In this document: positions 60,324 through 64,000 of the stretch, piece after piece
Numbering within the stretch: position 1 is the first letter of the stretch
Layout of the letters: every line of letters begins with the position of its first letter
Source of the DNA: CAVPTL01 sp963708725
Lineage (GTDB): Bacteria > Actinomycetota > Thermoleophilia > Gaiellales > JAICJC01
Direction: 5' to 3'
Length of the DNA: 64,000 bases
Assembly (NCBI GenBank): GCA_963708725.1
Contig: CAVPTL010000009.1
Location: 124,001 to 188,000 of the forward strand
The notes under the pieces: generated by a model
The model's database searches: none
What the model was told of the DNA's origin: nothing
Seen by the model: the letters and a program-made list of their open reading frames with translations, nothing else
Translations under genes and position numbers: made by a program

Positions 60324-61447
60324 CCCCCGTCGGGCTTGGTGGCGCGCCGGCTGTGCGCGGAGCCGGTGGCGTTGACGACGTACAACGCGACGTGGTTCTC
60401 GTCGCCGTTCTCGAGGTGTTGATAGACGAGGTACTTGCCGTCCGGCGACCACTGTGCGCAACACGAGCCTTTGGTCGCCGGGTCGGTGTCCACCTCGTGC
60501 AATGCCGATCCATCGGGGCGCACGAGAAACTCGGAGTGAACGCCGTCTGTGTCTCCGCGGTCGAACACGATCCAGTCGTGCGAAGGCGACCAGGCCGCGC
60601 TCGTCGTCCACTTGCCCCAGGCGGTGATCCTGCGCACGTTCTTCCCGGTGGCCGAGGCGACGAATACGGCACTGCGGCCCAGCGGGACGCCCTTTCGAAT
60701 GTCGAATCCGGCAAACGTGACGCTGCGGCCATCGGGCGACCAACTCGCCGGCGCTCCGAAGTAGCAGCACATCACCCGTGTCGATCCGACTCGGCTGGGG
60801 CGGCCACCACGTCGCGTCACGTAAAGCGTCCCGAACCTGCCGGCGGGATCCTTCTGATAGAGCAGTAACGACCGGCCGTCGGGAGCGTACGACAGCGGGC
60901 GCTGCGGGCGGCCGGGCTGGGCGACGGTCACACGCCGCAGGGCGCGACCTTCAGCCCCATTTCCGGGTACCACCGACATCTCGTACACACCGTTGCGGGT
61001 GGGGGCCGTCTGGTCGACGCCGGCCAACGCCAACGACCGGCCGTCTGGCGACCACGCGCCCGGAGTGAGCCGAAGCGTTGCGGGGCCGGTTGGCATCTGA
61101 ATCGGGGAGGTGACGTGGTGTCCGATCGAGACCAGCCTCGGCTGTTTGGACGCCGCCATCGCCACCACAAACCGGCGAGTCGCGCCCGATGCAGTCAGGC
61201 AGCACGTGCTCGGGGAGTTCGTGCGTTCCACCGCGCCTCTGGGGGTCACCTGGAACACGGGGCCGGCGCCATCGTTGAACGTGCCGCCATTGGTGTTTCG
61301 CGAAAACGCGATTGTGCCGGTCGTGGTGTGTGACACGGCGATTGACCGCCGCCCGCCGCCCGCGAGGATCGCGACCGTGACGCCCGCAACCACGATCACG
61401 ACCGGTATGGCGAGTAGTGCACCGCCTTTGAAGGCCCGCGATTCCAT
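60296..61447 (-). CDS. Membrane-anchored TolB/PD40 beta-propeller protein
   Basis: This 383-aa protein has one N-terminal membrane segment (residues 8-29) and then a propeller of PD40-type blades: WSPDGRSLALAG, YAPDGRSLLLYQK, WSPDGRSVTFAG, WSPSHDWIVFDRG and WSPDGKYLVYQH. Paired Cys residues (CCLTAS, CCYFG, CCAQW) recur in several blades and could form disulfides outside the cell. Propellers of this type bind partners or act with peptidases. The last 28 bases overlap the FAD monooxygenase gene tail to tail. Confidence 0.78.
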   Translation of the reverse strand: MESRAFKGGALLAIPVVIVVAGVTVAILAGGGRRSIAVSHTTTGTIAFSRNTNGGTFNDGAGPVFQVTPRGAVERTNSPSTCCLTASGATRRFVVAMAASKQPRLVSIGHHVTSPIQMPTGPATLRLTPGAWSPDGRSLALAGVDQTAPTRNGVYEMSVVPGNGAEGRALRRVTVAQPGRPQRPLSYAPDGRSLLLYQKDPAGRFGTLYVTRRGGRPSRVGSTRVMCCYFGAPASWSPDGRSVTFAGFDIRKGVPLGRSAVFVASATGKNVRRITAWGKWTTSAAWSPSHDWIVFDRGDTDGVHSEFLVRPDGSALHEVDTDPATKGSCCAQWSPDGKYLVYQHLENGDENHVALYVVNATGSAHSRRATKPDGGYMSFGWIP

Positions 61448-61539
61448 GGCTCGCGCCGACCATACCGTCTGAATCCGGTCGGTGCGATCCGGGTTGGCCC
61501 TGTTGACAGAGATTGGTGGCGCCGCCAGACTCGCGCCAC

Positions 61540-62367
61540 GTGAACCGTCGCATCGAAGCCGACATCACTTCGCACACCGTCGAGGGCGACCACGGCGTCG
61601 CGCTCCACGTCGTCGAGGCCGGCCGTGGTCCCGTGCTCGTGCTGGTACCAGGGTGGACGATGTCGTGGACAGTGTTCGAGCGGCAGATTCCCGCGCTGTC
61701 CCAGCGATATCGGGTGATCGCGTTTGACCCTCGGAGCCAGGGGCGCTCATCGACAACGTTGGAGGGAAACACCTACCCCCAGCACGGACGCGACCTGGAA
61801 CGGGTCGTGGACGTACTCGGGGTCGAACGGTTCTCGTTGGCGGGATGGTCGTGGGGAGGGCTCGATGCCTACGCCTATCTCGAGCACGCCGGCAGCGCCC
61901 GAGTCGATCGGCTGATCGTGATCGATAGCTCGCCGTGCTCGTTGATGGCCGACGCGTCCACCGGATGGGGCGACTTCACCACCGAGACGTTTCCGAAATT
62001 CGGGAAGGCGATCACCGAGAATCGTGCGCGGTACGCCGACCAGTTCGTCGAATCCATGATCTCCGAGCCGCTGTCGGCCGCTGACCGTTCGTGGCTGATG
62101 CAGATGCACCTCGCGACCACCACCCCGGTTGCCACCACCCTGGCGGTGAGTGCGGTGCAAAGCGACTACACCAGCATCGCGGAGGGCCTCGAAGGCAAGC
62201 TCCCGGTGCTCCAGGCGGTCCGGGCGGAGGACCTCGATCGAGCCTCGGCATGGCTTGCGAAGCGCACCCCAAACGCGCAGGTCGTCTCGATCCCTTCGCA
62301 CCTTGGCTTTTGGGAAGACGCCGCCGGCTTCAACTCCGCCATGTCCCGGTTCCTCGTCACGTCCTGA
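61540..62367 (+). CDS. Alpha/beta hydrolase
   Basis: This 275-aa protein has the alpha/beta-hydrolase fold: oxyanion strand VLVLVPGWTMSWTVF near residue 33, FDPRSQGRS near 62, nucleophile elbow GWSWGG with Ser104 and the C-terminal His in SIPSHLGFW. It resembles haloperoxidase/esterase-type members. The start at GTG 61540 fits the usual N-terminus; TTG 61513 is an alternative and neither has a clear ribosome site. Substrate is unknown. Confidence 0.8.
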   Translation: MNRRIEADITSHTVEGDHGVALHVVEAGRGPVLVLVPGWTMSWTVFERQIPALSQRYRVIAFDPRSQGRSSTTLEGNTYPQHGRDLERVVDVLGVERFSLAGWSWGGLDAYAYLEHAGSARVDRLIVIDSSPCSLMADASTGWGDFTTETFPKFGKAITENRARYADQFVESMISEPLSAADRSWLMQMHLATTTPVATTLAVSAVQSDYTSIAEGLEGKLPVLQAVRAEDLDRASAWLAKRTPNAQVVSIPSHLGFWEDAAGFNSAMSRFLVTS

Positions 62368-62428
62368 GAGCCTCGGTCATACTGAGAGCGGCGCAATCCG
62401 GTGCGCCATCACATAAAGGGGGGCGTGG

Positions 62429-63917
62429 ATGAGCTCGGAAGGTCGAGATTCAGAGGTGGCGCAAGCCGCAAAGGCTTCGGCGAAGGCGGGTCGCGCGGGT
62501 GCAACCAGGGGCCCAAGGGTGGTGCCGCACCTGAGCGTCGCTGAGCATGCCGCCCGCGGTAAAGCGGCTCGCGGCGAGGTACCACGATCGAGCCACGCGG
62601 CCTATAGCCCGGCTCCGCACCGCCCCGATCCCGTGGCGCTTCTGGAGTCACAGGCGGCCTCGCGAGTGCCCGAGCTGGTACCGATTCGCTACGGTCGGAT
62701 GCTGGTCTCGCCGTTTACGTTCTACCGCGGCGCGGCCCTGATCATGGCCGCCGACTTCGCGTCGACCCCGAACTCTGGCCTGCATGTCCAGCTCTGCGGT
62801 GATGCGCACCTGTCGAACTTCGGCGTATTCGGCTCCCCGGACCGGAGGCTGGTGTTCGACCTCAACGACTTCGACGAGACGCTGCCCGGCCCATGGGAGT
62901 GGGATGTCAAGCGGCTCGCGGTCAGCATGGAGGTGGCCGGTCGCGACAACGGCTATTCCGATGCCGAGCGGCGAGCGATCCTGCTCGAAACCATCGGCGG
63001 CTATCGCCGTGCAATGCGCGAGTTTGCCGGCATGGGGTCGCTGGACGTGTGGTATTCGCGGCTCGAGGTGGACGAGCTATCTGACCCAGCTACGAAAGCA
63101 GTTCACGAAGTCGCAGCTCAAGCGGGCCGAAAAGACGCTCGCCAAGGCGCGGACGAAAGACAGCATGACCGCCTTCTCGAAGCTGACGCAGATGGTGGAC
63201 GGCCAACCCCAGATCGTGTCTGACCCGCCGCTGATCGAACGCGTCGAAGATCTGGCCGGCGACACCGATCCGGCTGTGATCCTGGAGGGCCTGCACCAGC
63301 TCCTGCGCCAGTACCGGGAATCGCTTCAGACCGATCGGCGGACGCTGGTCGAGGAGTTTCGGCTGGTCGATCTTGCCCGCAAGGTGGTGGGTGTCGGAAG
63401 TGTGGGCACCCGCGCCTGGATTGCGCTGATGCTCGGTCGCGACGATGGCGATCCGCTGTTCCTGCAGTTCAAGGAGGCCCAGCCGTCGGTGCTCGAGGAC
63501 TTCACCGCCAAGAGCACGTTCACCAACCATGGCGAGCGTGTCGTCGCCGGTCAGCACCTGATGCAGGCCTCCAGCGACATCTTCCTCGGCTGGCTGCGTG
63601 TCGAGGGCGGATTCGACGGCGTTTCGCGAGACTTCTACGGTCGCCAGCTGAAGGACTGGAAGGGCTCATTCGAGACCGCCGGGGCGCTGCCGCAGGGCAT
63701 GGGAGTGTACGGGCGCTACTGCGGCTGGACACTGGCCCGAGCTCATGCGCGATCGGGGGATCGGATGGCGATCGCGTCCTACCTGGGCGGCGGCGACGTG
63801 TTCGACCGCGCCATCGCCGATTTCTCGGTGGCCTATGCCGACCAGAACGAGCAGGACTACAAGGCGTTGAAAGCAGCGGTCGCCGACGGCAAGATCGTGG
63901 CGGTCTCAGGCCTGTGA
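62429..63917 (+). pseudogene. DUF2252 protein gene, split by a +1 frameshift
   Basis: DUF2252 proteins are about 450-480 aa and have a kinase-like fold of unknown function. Part 1 begins MSSEGRDSEV and has the family blocks VPIRYGRMLVSPFTFYRG, LCGDAHLSNFGVFGSPDR and FDLNDFDETLPGPWEWDVKR. It leaves frame near 63075, after the residues VWYSRLEVDE. The protein goes on one frame over as YLTQLRKQFTKSQLKRAEKT and ends at 63917 with the YCGWTLARAHARSGD block. Removing one C in GACGAGCTATCTGACC restores one frame of about 495 aa. As it stands part 1 stops at 63223. Confidence 0.87.
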
Positions 63918-63931
63918 CAGGGACGATGTGA

Positions 63932-64000
63932 ATGGATGCCGCTGAGCTGGAAAACCTGGATGTGCTCGCCGACCTCAGTGACGCCGATCGCGCCACAGTG
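63932..64000 (+). CDS. Start of a probable cyclic-nucleotide-binding-domain protein (cut by window end)
   Basis: The 23 visible codons read MDAAELENLDVLADLSDADR. The pattern LDVLADLSDADRATV is the usual opening helix of CNB/CRP-type domains (LxxxPLFxxLSDxEL). ATG 63932 is 14 bases after the DUF2252 stop, in the same direction. The rest lies outside the window, so the identification is tentative. Confidence 0.45.
   Translation, partial: MDAAELENLDVLADLSDADRATV

Noticed and set aside
1..64000. CRISPR array, IS element or prophage
   Set aside because: No regularly spaced repeats, transposase with DDE/DEDD motifs, terminal inverted repeats of IS type, or phage structural genes were found on either strand.

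Overview
The window is high-GC chromosomal DNA with dense, short-spaced genes and frequent ATGA or TGATG stop/start overlaps. SigB/SigF-type sigma factors with a partner-switching module, DUF4242 and DUF7144 proteins, MalT-like LuxR regulators, CydDC and quinone-oxidoreductase-type genes all point to an actinobacterium. The mix fits a soil Thermoleophilia/Solirubrobacterales-type lineage best, but that placement is inference from gene content. No rRNA, CRISPR array, intact transposase or phage gene was seen.

Layout. 1-7.7 kb: the end of a glutamate decarboxylase gene, then a coupled run of zwf, a GH15 glucoamylase-like enzyme, a GMC oxidoreductase, an SCP2-domain protein and a glycogen-debranching-like enzyme, which reads as a storage-glucan to glucose-6-phosphate unit. 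7.8-14.8 kb: a SHOCT membrane protein, NfeD-like protein, cydDC, a DUF7144 protein and a berberine-bridge-type flavoprotein. 14.9-22.7 kb: a 988-aa LuxR regulator, DUF4242 protein, Stf0 sulfotransferase next to a sulfatase, a subtilase/GAF pair and an aquaporin. 22.7-30.7 kb: a copper amine oxidase, CapA-like protein, housekeeping-type sigma factor, ABC-2 exporter with a cupin, and a LuxR regulator. 30.7-33.9 kb: a stress-sigma island with two SigB/F-type sigma factors, a STAS antagonist, an RsbW-type kinase, a probable degenerate RsbW-like protein and an unrecorded 46-aa microprotein. 34-48.9 kb: transporters, a second copper amine oxidase behind an L,D-transpeptidase, hydrolases, and a trimethylamine-dehydrogenase-like/MttB-like operon. 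48.9-53.4 kb: tRNA-Met(CAT) followed by an accessory stretch (sirtuin, NTF2-like protein, GNAT remnant, a nucleotide cyclase whose C-terminus looks like an integrase arm-binding domain, and two microproteins). 53.5-64 kb: redox and membrane genes, including two DUF899 genes around a DUF2182 gene, and three genes each split by an apparent one-base insertion.

The most unusual signals are (i) a dispersed perfect palindrome with core GGTGCC-W-GGCACC, present four times, always just after a stop codon and in two stem variants that covary; (ii) the cyclase/integrase-arm fusion next to a tRNA gene; (iii) the TMADH-like/MttB-like amine operon; (iv) the divergent partner-switching cluster with a degenerate kinase; and (v) three separate +1 frameshifts within 9 kb. 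Two copper amine oxidases, a TMADH-like enzyme and an MttB-like methyltransferase give the window an amine-catabolism theme.
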